Below are positions 1 to 10,029 of a DNA stretch of 28,600 bases, piece by piece (positions within the stretch are counted from its first letter, which is position 1; the number at the start of each line of letters is the position of its first letter). A program made the position numbers and the translations under genes. The notes below the pieces were generated by a model, which was not told the origin of the DNA, did no database searches, and saw only the letters and a program-made list of their open reading frames with translations. Source of the DNA: Nitrospira sp. (GTDB lineage Bacteria; Nitrospirota; Nitrospiria; Nitrospirales; Nitrospiraceae); the NCBI GenBank assembly GCA_015904055.1, contig JABMDE010000018.1:1-28600 (forward strand), written 5' to 3'.

Positions 1-276
1 ATAGGCATAAATACCGGTATCGTGGCCATCGCTCCATCGGAATTGAAATGCATACCGCCCAACCGGCTGAATATCCTGCACCATGATGAGCAGGGGCACA
101 TCGTCGCCTTTCAATCGGCGCTCTCCTGTCCACTCGTCCACACACGCGGCACAAGGACAGTGCTGACGAAGATATCGAACAGGATAGACGCTCTTATGAC
201 CGTCGTTCCACTGAATCCCCAATACCCCTTTATCAAGCCACTCCATATCACGTGGCTCAATCGAACCCGTCGTCAT
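1..276 (-). CDS. DUF971 (GBBH-like N-terminal domain) protein, partial
   Basis: This leftward gene is cut by the left window edge, so only its first 92 codons are present. The start is an ATG at 276-274 preceded by a gaggtgagg-type ribosome site. The translation begins MTTGSIEPRDMEWLDKGV, continues with WNDGHKSVYPVRYLRQHCPC and a CPCAACVDEWTG segment, and then QPVGRYAFQFRWSDGHDTGIY. This pattern (substrate-style 'W.DGH.S.Y....LR..CPCA.C' followed by 'Y...F.W.DGHDTGIY') is typical of the small DUF971 family, related to the N-terminal domain of gamma-butyrobetaine hydroxylase. In that family the conserved Cys/His residues can bind metal. The molecular role of the stand-alone bacterial proteins is not settled; some are linked by context to iron-sulfur cluster handling. 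It lies 30 bases downstream of recO on the same strand, so it is probably the last visible gene of that transcription unit. Confidence 0.85.
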   Translation of the reverse strand, partial: MTTGSIEPRDMEWLDKGVLGIQWNDGHKSVYPVRYLRQHCPCAACVDEWTGERRLKGDDVPLLIMVQDIQPVGRYAFQFRWSDGHDTGIYAY

Positions 277-306
277 ACCCTCACCTCTCATGTGGAATCA
301 TGTTAT

Positions 307-1065
307 TCAGACAGACCGCGCGGATGACAGAAAATCAACCGGCGGGAGTCGCTTGCCGGCGACGACCGTCACATAACCTTCGATCGCCGCTTCAATTTCA
401 CTCCGCACTTGCCCGGAGGCTCTAAGTCGGGTAACGAGTTCAGGGGCCAGCCGAACGGCTTGTTGAAGAAAGGCCAGGCTGCCCAATGAAAGCGGCACGC
501 AGCGAACTCGTTGTCGCGCAGCGCACACCAGGCACACAAGCCCCCCGGCCACGGGAGAAAATTGCGGCCCCCCGGTCAACTGCACTTTTCCGCAGGTGAC
601 ACAGTGATCGGTCTGCGGACGAAACCCGGTCAGACCCAACAGTCTGATTTGAAACAACAACGCCGTGTAGGCCGGATCTTTACTCTGATGCAGCGAAGAC
701 AAGCCCCGTTCAAGGGTATCAAACAACAGCGGGTCCGGATCTCCATCCGGGGTGATCGCAGCCACGACATTGACCATCCGCGCCGCTGAATCCATTAAGC
801 CGAGATCTTCGCGTAATGATTGGAACGACGTCGTCACATCGACATGCGAAATCCTGAATAGTGAGTCTCCCGGTTTCTCGAACAAATCAAGCCGGCACAC
901 AGTAAACGGCTCAAGTGCCGCGCCAAACCGGCTTTTCTGACGTCGTGCTCCACGGGCCACTCCTCGAATCTTCCCCAAGCTTCTGGCATAGCAGGTCACA
1001 ATTCGGTCGGCATCGCCCCACTTGCGGCTCCGTAAGACAATCGCCGTCGATTTAACAAGCGGCAT
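307..1065 (-). CDS. recO: DNA repair protein RecO
   Basis: RecO acts in RecFOR recombinational repair: it binds single-stranded DNA and SSB and helps load RecA onto gaps. The 252-residue product has the family's usual length. The N-terminal part (about residues 1-80) has the OB-fold pattern, including KSTAIVLRSRKWGDADRIVTCYARSLGKIRGVARGARR. A helical region follows. A zinc-binding module has Cys155, Cys158, Cys178 and Cys181 in CVTCG and CLVCA, with the usual 'TGFRPQ...C..CG' lead-in. The start is an ATG with no strong ribosome site, but the sequence begins exactly where RecO proteins begin (MPLVKSTAIVL). It is 54 bases downstream of mgtE on the same strand, with era further upstream; era and recO are neighbours in many bacteria. 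It appears intact. Confidence 0.96.
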   Translation of the reverse strand: MPLVKSTAIVLRSRKWGDADRIVTCYARSLGKIRGVARGARRQKSRFGAALEPFTVCRLDLFEKPGDSLFRISHVDVTTSFQSLREDLGLMDSAARMVNVVAAITPDGDPDPLLFDTLERGLSSLHQSKDPAYTALLFQIRLLGLTGFRPQTDHCVTCGKVQLTGGPQFSPVAGGLVCLVCAARQRVRCVPLSLGSLAFLQQAVRLAPELVTRLRASGQVRSEIEAAIEGYVTVVAGKRLPPVDFLSSARSV

Positions 1066-1090
1066 AGCGCAATACCCTAGGCATTGGAGT

Positions 1091-1116
1091 ACGGCGCCGT
1101 CTGAGTCTCGCGCCGT
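1091..1116 (-). other. Small hairpin between mgtE and recO
   Basis: A perfect 7-bp inverted repeat (acggcgc at 1091-1097 and gcgccgt at 1110-1116, loop 12 nt) lies just after the mgtE stop codon on the transcribed strand. No T-run follows it, so it is not a standard intrinsic terminator. It could weakly attenuate transcription or protect a 3' end. Confidence 0.35.
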
Positions 1117-1119
1117 CTT

Positions 1120-2580
1120 TCACCGCAGATGGTCCAGGAAAACCGTTGCCAGCGTGAGATAGATCGTAATACCGGTAATGTCGTTGGCGGTGGTGACGAA
1201 CGGTCCGGCTGCAACAGCCGGGTCCACCCCCATCCTCTTGAGTACAATCGGCATAATCGTAGCCATACTGGTTGAAACCAGAAATGCGATCACCAATGAG
1301 GCTCCCACCACCACCCCCAAAAATCCCTGGTGTAGTCCCCATCCGACGACGGTCAAAATAAATCCACACGCAAGCCCCATGACAAGACCGATCTTCACCT
1401 CACGGAAAAAGACCGTCCACACATCCGTCAATTCGACGAGACCTGTAGCCAACCCACGGATGATCAGCGTTGAGGATTGGAGCCCTACATTGCCACCCAT
1501 CGCGGCGATGACGGGAATAAAACTCACAATAGCCACGACTTCTTGAAGCGTATAGCGGAAATACCACAAGATCGCTCCCGATATAAGGCTCCCGATAAGG
1601 TTGGTAAAGAGCCACGGCAACCGTAACCTGGCCGATCCCAGGCTCGACGATTTTGAGACCGTGTCTTCTTCGATGGCGCCGGCCATCTTCAGCATGTCTT
1701 CCGTCGCTTCTTCACGGATAACGTCCACGACGTCATCAACCGTGATGATTCCTGCCAATCTCCCATCCTTCTCAACCACCGGAATCGCGAGCAAGTTGTA
1801 ACTGGCCACCTGGCGCGCAACTTCTTCCTGGTCCATATCGACCGTAACGCTCATTACATCCTGTGTCATAATATTCTTCAACGGCGTCGCAGGCAGCACC
1901 GTAAGCAGCTGCCGCAACGACAGGACGCCGACCAGATGCTCATCCTTGTCTGTGACATAGATGTAGAACACCATTTCCGCATCGGTGGCATGCTGCAACC
2001 TGCGGATCGCTTCTTGGGCAGTAGCGTCCTCCGATAGAGAAAAGAACTCCGTCGTCATAATGCCGCCGGCGGTGTCCTTGGCGTATTTGAGGATGTCCGC
2101 AACTTCGGTGGAGTCCTCCGCCTTCATTAAGGCGAGAATGTCTTGCCCTCGCTCCTCAGGAAGAAACCCGAGGATGTACGCGACATCGTCGGGCCCGAGA
2201 TCCTTCAACAACCAGGCCACGTCCGAATGCAATAGATCAGCCAACACCTCCTGAATACTCTGCCCTTCCAGCTCGCTCAGTACCTGGCCACGCTTGTTTT
2301 CTCCTCGAACCAGCTCGAACACTTCCCGCATTTCTTTTGAAGACGAGAGGTGGTTGATAACCTTCGCGACATCGGCCGGGTGCATCCGTCCCAGCATCTT
2401 GGCAAGATTGGTGATCGCTCCGCGTCGCAACAGCCGTTGAACGGATTGCAGAACGATATCGGACTTGGTTTGCCCACGCTCCGCCTGATCGCGCAGCACA
2501 TCCCGCAAAGAATCCTTCTCCGACACACGCGGACGCATGTCCTGTGGCTTCGGCTCGATCGGCCGTTCAGTAGGTTGCAT
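1120..2580 (-). CDS. mgtE: Magnesium transporter MgtE
   Basis: MgtE is an inner-membrane Mg2+ channel gated by cytosolic magnesium. The predicted 486-residue protein shows the full family layout. There is an N-terminal superhelical MgtE_N domain (about 60-160, with RMHPADVAKVINHL and VAYILGFLPEERGQDIL). A pair of CBS domains follows (about 165-290, with TAGGIMTTEFFSL and NIMTQDVMSVTVD). A connecting helix then leads to about five membrane segments (about 320-486), including FIPVIAAMGGNVGLQSSTLIIRGLA, VSTSMATIMPIVLKRMGVDPAVAAGP and FVTTANDITGITIYLTLAT. The MGGNVG and P-A-x-x-x-GP/ND motifs of the pore are present. I place the start at the ATG 2580-2578, six bases after GAGG. A GTG directly upstream at 2583 is an alternative. 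It is separated from era by about 200 bases. No M-box-like leader could be recognised by eye. Confidence 0.96.
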   Translation of the reverse strand: MQPTERPIEPKPQDMRPRVSEKDSLRDVLRDQAERGQTKSDIVLQSVQRLLRRGAITNLAKMLGRMHPADVAKVINHLSSSKEMREVFELVRGENKRGQVLSELEGQSIQEVLADLLHSDVAWLLKDLGPDDVAYILGFLPEERGQDILALMKAEDSTEVADILKYAKDTAGGIMTTEFFSLSEDATAQEAIRRLQHATDAEMVFYIYVTDKDEHLVGVLSLRQLLTVLPATPLKNIMTQDVMSVTVDMDQEEVARQVASYNLLAIPVVEKDGRLAGIITVDDVVDVIREEATEDMLKMAGAIEEDTVSKSSSLGSARLRLPWLFTNLIGSLISGAILWYFRYTLQEVVAIVSFIPVIAAMGGNVGLQSSTLIIRGLATGLVELTDVWTVFFREVKIGLVMGLACGFILTVVGWGLHQGFLGVVVGASLVIAFLVSTSMATIMPIVLKRMGVDPAVAAGPFVTTANDITGITIYLTLATVFLDHLR

Positions 2581-2714
2581 CACCGTCCTCTAGCTCACAC
2601 GGCCCATGACAAAATCCGATGGGATCGCGCATCTCATGAAACACATCGTGTCTTTGACAAACAACAGCATGCGATACAGAAGCACTCTCCCCGTTCCGCG
2701 CTCCGCGATGCACC

Positions 2715-2733
2715 TCATACGCACCGCGTATGA
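2715..2733. repeat. Short perfect inverted repeat in the era-mgtE spacer
   Basis: The 200-base spacer between era and mgtE contains an 8-bp perfect inverted repeat (tcatacgc at 2715-2722, gcgtatga at 2726-2733) with a 3-base loop. There is no T-run on either side. It could be part of the mgtE leader or an operator-like site; by sequence alone this is undecided. Confidence 0.3.
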
Positions 2734-2781
2734 CACAACAGGAAACCGGAGTTGCGCAGAGGCGTTCAGGAATGATAGGGG

Positions 2782-5351
<2,570 letters not shown>

Positions 5352-6771
5352 TTAGACCGCCAATCTCTTCTTGAGTAGTTCGTTGACCTTCCCAGGGTTT
5401 GCTTTTCCCCCACTGGCTTTCATCACCTGTCCGACCAGAAAGCCCACAACTTGTTGCTTGCCTTCCTTAAACTGCGCGACCTGCGCAGGGCTCTTCGCCA
5501 ATACCTCGTCAATGATCTTGTCCAACGCCCCTTCATCGGATACCTGCGTAAGCCCCTTTTCCTGCACGATCTGCACCGGTGCCTTCCCACTGCTATACAC
5601 CTCGGGAAAGATCTCCCGCGCGACCTTGAGACTGATCGTACCCTGGTCAACCATCTTCAACAATTCAACCAGCCGCTCCGGGGATACAGGTGATGTACTG
5701 ACATCCGTTCCTGAGTTGTTCAACTCTCTCGTCAGTTCCCCCATCACCCAGTTGCTGACCGTCTTGGGCTGATGGAACAGCCTCACGCAGGACTCAAAAT
5801 ACTCGGCGAGGCCTTTGGACGATGTCAGAATACCGGCATCATACTCAGGCAGCCCATAGTCGCTGACAAACCGCGTACCCCGCGCAGCCGGCAATTCCGG
5901 CAACGACGACATGAATCCCTCGACCCATTCCCAACGGAACCAGATCCGGATCGGGGAAATACCGGTAGTCGTGCGCGTCTTCCTTGGAACGCATCACCGC
6001 CGTTTCTCCGCGATCAATGTTCCACGAGCGCGTTTCCTGCCTGATCCTCCCACCTTCGCTCAACACTTTTGCCTGACGTTTGATCTCATACTCCATCGCA
6101 TCCTTCACAACCTTGAAGGAATTGATGTTCTTCAACTCAACTTTGGTGCCGAATTCCTTTTGACCTAGAGGGCGGAGCGACAGGTTCGGCTCGCATCTGA
6201 AACTGCCCTCCTCCATGTTGCCGTCGCACACTTCAAGATACATCAAAATGTCGCGCAGGCCCTTCAGATAGGCAATGACTTCATCCGTTGAACTCATATC
6301 CGGCCCAGTCACGATTTCCAACAGCGGGGTGCCGGCGCGATTCAGATCCACCAGACTTCCGCTCGTGCCGGTTTCATGGATGTTCTTCCCTGCGTCCTCT
6401 TCGAGATGGGCACGCCGGATGCGAACCCGCTTCATGCCGGCGCCGGCAGCAATGTCGATCCACCCGTGCTCGCAAATCGGCGCTTCGTACTGGGAGATCT
6501 GATAGCCCTTCGGCAAATCCGGATAAAAATAGTTCTTTCTGGCAAACCGGTTGCTCGCCCCGATCGTACAATTCAATGCCAGGCCCGCGCGTACCGCCAT
6601 CTCCACCGCAGCTCGATTCATGACGGGAAGACTGCCCGGCAATCCAAGACAGACCGGACAGGTTTGGCTGTTCGGAGACGATCCGAACGTCGTCGTGCAG
6701 CCGCAAAACATCTTGGACCTGGTCCGCAATTGCGCATGCACTTCCACGCCGACGACGACTTCGTAGGTCAT
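5352..6771 (-). CDS. gatB: GatB, Asp-tRNA(Asn)/Glu-tRNA(Gln) amidotransferase subunit B, frameshifted
   Basis: GatB is the kinase/transamidase subunit of GatCAB, which makes Gln-tRNA(Gln) and Asn-tRNA(Asn) from mischarged precursors. The reading opens with [25 protein letters not shown], continues through [36 protein letters not shown], the HLEEDAGK motif and [19 protein letters not shown], and reaches [14 protein letters not shown] at 5932. There the frame breaks. The adjacent frame resumes at 5930 with [33 protein letters not shown] and then the GatB tail domain (YqeY-like: [26 protein letters not shown]). The two pieces total about 472 residues, slightly under the family norm. Homologues usually have about four residues between 'PL' and 'EWVE', so a deletion of 2 or about 11 bases near 5931 fits. 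The start ATG overlaps the YtxH stop (ATGA). As given, no full-length GatB can be made. Confidence 0.92.
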
Positions 6772-7091
6772 GCTCCGTTTGATCCCCCGTTGCGCAGACG
6801 ATCTCGCTCTTGCCTCATCGCTTCGCGCCCTGCCTCGAAGGCCTCCTCAAATGCCGACTTCTTTGCGTCGACAAACTCCTTGCCCTGACCGACGACTTCT
6901 TCAAAGACTTCGCCCGCACGCCCGGCGAGATTCTGCAGTTCGCCTTCCGCCCGACGCGCATACCGCCGCACCCGCTCACGTGACTCAGCACCCGATTCGG
7001 GCGCCAACAACACCGCTGCCACCGCCCCCAGCGCCGCACCGCTCAAAAACGCCAACAACACCGCTGCGGTAGACCCATGATTATCCGCCAT
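6768..7091 (-). CDS. YtxH domain-containing protein
   Basis: This is a 107-residue predicted membrane-anchored protein beginning [45 protein letters not shown]. One glycine/alanine-rich hydrophobic segment (about residues 10-32) is followed by the 'LLAPxSGxExRxRV' motif of the YtxH family and a long charged amphipathic helix (about 40-105). A longer in-frame reading exists upstream, but the ATG at 7091-7089 is preceded by AAGGAG and gives the normal start. It overlaps the DUF948 gene upstream by 11 bases and gatB downstream by four, so the three are probably translated as a unit. The biochemical role of YtxH proteins is not established; envelope stress association is suggested for some. Confidence 0.82.
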   Translation of the reverse strand: MADNHGSTAAVLLAFLSGAALGAVAAVLLAPESGAESRERVRRYARRAEGELQNLAGRAGEVFEEVVGQGKEFVDAKKSAFEEAFEAGREAMRQERDRLRNGGSNGA

Positions 7092-7488
7092 TGTGAGGTT
7101 CTCCTTCCTTACGATAGCGCTCGCGCATGACATGCGTGGCCGCCTTGAATCCTGCCACCACACTTGCCACATTCGTCAACAAGGTACCGCTCGAGCCCCG
7201 CACAACATTGTGGACTTGCTGCACCGATTCTCCGACTTCACCCACCGCGTGCAACAGCACGGACGCATGCTCCACTCCATCGCGCGCTTGGTCCGTCAGA
7301 TTATTCAAGTTTTGGCTCATCGCGCGAAGTTCTCCTACCAGCGGCGGCAGATCGGCATTCATCTTGGCCAGCAGCAGTTCGGACTCGGCAACCGTCTTAC
7401 GAACCTGCATCAGCACCGGCACCAGATAACCCACCAGCACCGCGAACGCCACCGCAACCACAAGAGCGGCAATTTCAATCATCGTCAT
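7081..7488 (-). CDS. DUF948 domain-containing membrane protein
   Basis: This 135-residue protein has a single N-terminal membrane anchor (about residues 5-27, IAALVVAVAFAVLVGYLVPVL) followed by a long helical, chemoreceptor-like region (QVRKTVAESELLLAKMNADLPPLVGELRAMSQNLNNLTDQARDGVEHASVLLHAVGEV). This is the layout of DUF948 proteins. The start ATG at 7488 sits behind a strong GGAGG. DUF948 and YtxH proteins often occur as a pair, and here the two genes overlap. Their function is unknown; the shared architecture (one membrane anchor plus a long helix) suggests a cell-envelope structural or stress role, which is an inference. The pair sits between gatA and gatB. Confidence 0.82.
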   Translation of the reverse strand: MTMIEIAALVVAVAFAVLVGYLVPVLMQVRKTVAESELLLAKMNADLPPLVGELRAMSQNLNNLTDQARDGVEHASVLLHAVGEVGESVQQVHNVVRGSSGTLLTNVASVVAGFKAATHVMRERYRKEGEPHNGG

Positions 7489-7584
7489 AGTTCCTCCGTG
7501 AGGGGTGTGGTGTCAGGCGTACGGAGATGTGACTCTTCTTTCTTTTCATCCAACTCTCACCCCTTATCGCTCACTCCTCACCGT

Positions 7585-9051
7585 TTACCGGATGACCGGC
7601 CTTTTGAGATGCCACTGGGTCGCTTGCTCATACGCGTGTGCGGCACGAAGAATCGTCTCCTCTTCGAAGGCACGACCGATCAGCTGCATGCCAATCGGCA
7701 GGCCGCCCTTGCTCAATCCACAAGGCAACGCAATGGCCGGCAGGCCGGCAAGATTGACCGAGATCGTAAAGATATCGGACAAATACATCTGCAACGGATC
7801 TTCACTCTTTTCCCCAAGCTTGAACGCAGGAGTCGGCGTCGCCGGCGTCACGATGACATCGACCTCCTTGAACGCCTCGTCGAAATCCTGACAGACCAGC
7901 GTGCGAACGGCCTGAGCCTTCCCATAGTAGGCATCGTAATAACCGGCGCTGAGTACATAGGTCCCCAACATGATCCGGCGCTTCACTTCCGGCCCAAACC
8001 CCTCTTGTCTCGTCTTCATGTACAGATCTAACAAATCCTTCGTTTCTTTCGCGCGCAGCCCAAATTTCACCCCATCGAAACGGGCAAGATTCGAGCTGGC
8101 TTCGGCCGTTGCAAGCACGTAATACACCGCCACAGCAGCGTCTGTCCTCGGCAACTGGATCTCCTTGATATCGGCTCCCAGCTGCTTCAATTCCTCGATC
8201 GCAGCGGTCACCGCGTGGACCACATCGGGGTCGAGTCCTTCGGCAAAAAACTCTTTTGGCACGCCCACGCGCACCTTCTTGAGATCCTTCTTGACCAGCG
8301 CTTTCATATAATCGGGAACGGAGCGATCCGCCGATGTGGAATCCATCGGATCGTGGCCGGCGATTACATTGAGCAAGAATGCCGCGTCACGAACATCCTT
8401 CGTGATGGGGCCGATTTGATCGAGCGAGGACGCAAATGCAACGAGGCCGTACCGCGACACCCGCCCATACGTCGGTTTCAACCCGACCACACCGCAGAAC
8501 GCCGCCGGTTGACGGATCGAGCCGCCGGTATCGGACCCGAGCGCCGCGACGCACTCGTCCGCCGCCACTGCCGCTGCAGATCCGCCGCTCGATCCGCCCG
8601 GTACTCGATGAAGGTCCCACGGATTGCGGCTGGGCCCAAAAGCGGAATTCTCGGTCGAAGACCCCATGGCAAACTCATCCAGATTCGTTTTGCCCAACAA
8701 AATGTAGTCCTGCTCACGCAACTTGGCGACAACTGTCGCATCGTACGGCGGCACGAAATGTTGCAACATGCGTGAGCTGCACGTCGTTGCTACGCCTTCC
8801 GTACAGAGGTTGTCCTTAATCGCCAGAGGCATTCCGGTCAATGGCTTTGTTTTACGCCATCCTTTGAGCTGCCGATCCAAGGTGTCCGCCTGAGCCAATG
8901 CCGCATCCGTTACCTGCGTCACAAACGCCTTGACCTTCGGCTCCACCTGGCCAATACGCAGCACATACGCACGCACGATCTCCGCCGCACTCACTTCGCC
9001 GGCAGAAAACTTCTTCTGGAGCTCGCACAATGACAGTTTATGAATGGACAT
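7585..9051 (-). CDS. gatA: GatA, Asp-tRNA(Asn)/Glu-tRNA(Gln) amidotransferase subunit A
   Basis: GatA is the glutaminase subunit that releases ammonia from glutamine for GatB. The 488-residue protein is full length. The amidase-signature triad is at the canonical positions: Lys79 (MPLAIKDN), cis-Ser154 ([14 protein letters not shown]) and Ser178 ([18 protein letters not shown]). The typical [26 protein letters not shown] and [20 protein letters not shown] blocks are present. The N-terminal ATG at 9051 has no strong ribosome site. The gene starts about 50 bases downstream of a likely intrinsic terminator at the end of panD, so it may depend on read-through or on its own unrecognised promoter. 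GatC and GatB lie on either side in the same run. Confidence 0.97.
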   Translation of the reverse strand: MSIHKLSLCELQKKFSAGEVSAAEIVRAYVLRIGQVEPKVKAFVTQVTDAALAQADTLDRQLKGWRKTKPLTGMPLAIKDNLCTEGVATTCSSRMLQHFVPPYDATVVAKLREQDYILLGKTNLDEFAMGSSTENSAFGPSRNPWDLHRVPGGSSGGSAAAVAADECVAALGSDTGGSIRQPAAFCGVVGLKPTYGRVSRYGLVAFASSLDQIGPITKDVRDAAFLLNVIAGHDPMDSTSADRSVPDYMKALVKKDLKKVRVGVPKEFFAEGLDPDVVHAVTAAIEELKQLGADIKEIQLPRTDAAVAVYYVLATAEASSNLARFDGVKFGLRAKETKDLLDLYMKTRQEGFGPEVKRRIMLGTYVLSAGYYDAYYGKAQAVRTLVCQDFDEAFKEVDVIVTPATPTPAFKLGEKSEDPLQMYLSDIFTISVNLAGLPAIALPCGLSKGGLPIGMQLIGRAFEEETILRAAHAYEQATQWHLKRPVIR

Positions 9052-9101
9052 GGTCGTTCAGCCGTCAAGAATGCTCGTGCAGAGCCGACGGAAATCCCCA
9101 A

Positions 9102-9148
9102 AGGAAAAACTTCGAGCTGACACGGCACCCCGGTACCCTGTCAGCTCG
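9102..9148 (-). terminator. Likely intrinsic terminator at the end of panD
   Basis: On the minus strand a perfect 10-bp stem (cgagctgaca, 9148-9139, with tgtcagctcg, 9122-9113) encloses a 16-base loop and is followed by aag and then five Ts and a further pyrimidine run. The panD stop codon TGA (9143-9141) lies inside the left arm of the stem. This is the best terminator-like structure in the long leftward run. If active, it would separate gatC-panD from gatA onward. Confidence 0.65.
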
Positions 9149-9497
9149 CATGCACGATCCGATTTTTCTCATTCACTCGCACAATCTTGGGCACGTGCTT
9201 TTTGATTTCCTCATCGCTGTAATATTCGTAGCAAAAGATAATAATCTGATCCCCGACGGCGGCTTTTCGAGCCGTAGGTCCGTTCAAAATGATATCCCCG
9301 TTGCCTCGCTTGCCGTTGATCGCATAGGTCATGAACCGCTCGCCGTTGTTCAAGTTGGAGCAGACGATGGCTTCGTAGGGAAGAATGCCGGCAGCCTCCA
9401 TCAAGTCTTGATCAATGGTCAGACTGCCCTCATATTCCAGATGCGCACCAGTCACCGTCGCACGATGAATTTTCGAACGTAGCATTTGTCGAAACAT
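9141..9497 (-). CDS. panD: Aspartate 1-decarboxylase
   Basis: PanD makes beta-alanine from aspartate for pantothenate and coenzyme A synthesis. It is made as a proenzyme that cleaves itself between Gly24 and Ser25 to create the pyruvoyl cofactor. With the ATG at 9497-9495 the protein starts MFRQMLRSKIHRATVTGAHL and the cleavage site EYE-G24-S25-LTID falls exactly at the canonical numbers, which decides this start over the GTG at 9518. The rest (DLMEAAGILPYEAIVCSNLNNGERFMTYAI, GDIILNGPTARKAAVGDQIIIFCY) is standard, and the length of 118 is in the family range. It sits between gatC and gatA, breaking the gat order. A strong hairpin precedes it and a terminator overlaps its stop. Confidence 0.95.
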   Translation of the reverse strand: MFRQMLRSKIHRATVTGAHLEYEGSLTIDQDLMEAAGILPYEAIVCSNLNNGERFMTYAINGKRGNGDIILNGPTARKAAVGDQIIIFCYEYYSDEEIKKHVPKIVRVNEKNRIVHAS

Positions 9498-9504
9498 CAA
9501 TATC

Positions 9505-9525
9505 TCGTCATTCGTCACTCGTCAT
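9505..9525. repeat. Three tandem 7-base units upstream of panD
   Basis: Three head-to-tail units of tcgtcat/tcgtcac occupy 9505-9525, directly between the panD ATG and the adjoining hairpin. They lie in the panD leader (or in its first codons if the GTG at 9518 were used). Repeats this short could be replication-slippage sites. Confidence 0.5.
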
Positions 9526-9559
9526 GTATCATTCGCGTATTCCACGAATGATACATGAC
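9521..9559. repeat. Perfect 15-bp inverted repeat in the gatC-panD spacer
   Basis: gtcatgtatcattcg at 9521-9535 pairs perfectly with cgaatgatacatgac at 9545-9559 around a 9-base loop. It occupies most of the short gap between the gatC stop (9569) and the panD ATG (9497). There is no T-run on either strand, so it does not look like a terminator. It may be an mRNA-stabilising hairpin, an operator for a dimeric regulator, or a small dispersed palindrome. Confidence 0.75.
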
Positions 9560-9568
9560 GCAGGACGG

Positions 9569-9862
9569 TTAACGCTCCTCTAGGATTTTAGGCACACAGA
9601 ACCCGTCCCCTTCACGTTCCGGGGCATTGGCCAAGGCTTTCTCAGTCGGTAACGAAAGCCGGACAACGTCGTCTCGAAATACATTCACCTGTCCCATTAC
9701 TGTCGCGGTCGGCTCGACCCCTGACGTATCGTACCGGCTCAGCTGTTCGACATGGGCCAGAATTTCGCTCAGCTGCTTGGCAAAGGCAGCCTTTTCACCC
9801 TCAGTCACATGCAACCGAGCCAACGTCGCGACCTTCTCGACATCCTGTTGTGTAATCTCCAC
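9569..9862 (-). CDS. gatC: GatC, Asp-tRNA(Asn)/Glu-tRNA(Gln) amidotransferase subunit C
   Basis: GatC is the small subunit that wraps around the GatA-GatB interface and stabilises the complex. The 97-residue protein starts at a GTG (9862-9860), six bases after AGGGAG, giving VEITQQDVEKVATLARLHVTEGEKAAFAKQLSEILAHVEQLSRYDTSGVEPTATV, the normal GatC opening (the initiator is read as Met). The C-terminal part has NVFRDDVV and the usual N-A-P-E...F.VPKILE end. A longer in-frame reading to 9931 runs into the palindromic element and is rejected. The gene follows that element and glmS on the same strand. Confidence 0.93.
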   Translation of the reverse strand: MEITQQDVEKVATLARLHVTEGEKAAFAKQLSEILAHVEQLSRYDTSGVEPTATVMGQVNVFRDDVVRLSLPTEKALANAPEREGDGFCVPKILEER

Positions 9863-9904
9863 TGCTTCTCCCTCTGCTTCCCGTTCACGCTCCAAGTTCA
9901 GACA

Positions 9905-10028
9905 CGGATGTTCAAAACGGACTTCCAGCAAGGCCGCAGGGAGTCCGGCGACTGAAGCGTACCCTCCGGGGTACGTTGCAGGGAGACGGACAACCGAGAA
10001 CGAAGCTGGAAGCCATTTTCAACATCCG
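9905..10028. repeat. 124-bp palindromic element (REP/MITE-like)
   Basis: The outer arms at 9905-9929 and 10005-10028 are inverted copies of each other (22 matching positions, two mismatches, one gap; core ggatgtt-aaaa-gg-cttccagc). Inside lies a second perfect 7-bp inverted repeat, cgtaccc at 9958-9964 and gggtacg at 9969-9975, with a 4-base loop. Two similar copies of gcagggag-cgg flank it at about 9936-9948 and 9978-9990. The whole unit fills the glmS-gatC gap and abuts the glmS stop codon. This nested layout resembles REP/BIME palindromes or a non-coding MITE. I see no open reading frame or second copy in the window. Confidence 0.7.
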
Positions 10029-10029
10029 A

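Noticed and set aside
22..327. A 101-codon plus-strand open frame at the left edge
   Set aside because: The minus strand at 1-276 encodes a recognisable DUF971 protein with a good start, so this is its antisense shadow.
7093..8031. A 312-codon open frame on the plus strand opposite DUF948 and gatA
   Set aside because: The composition (Arg, His, Gln-rich) is that of antisense reading, and the opposite strand carries proteins with clear family motifs.
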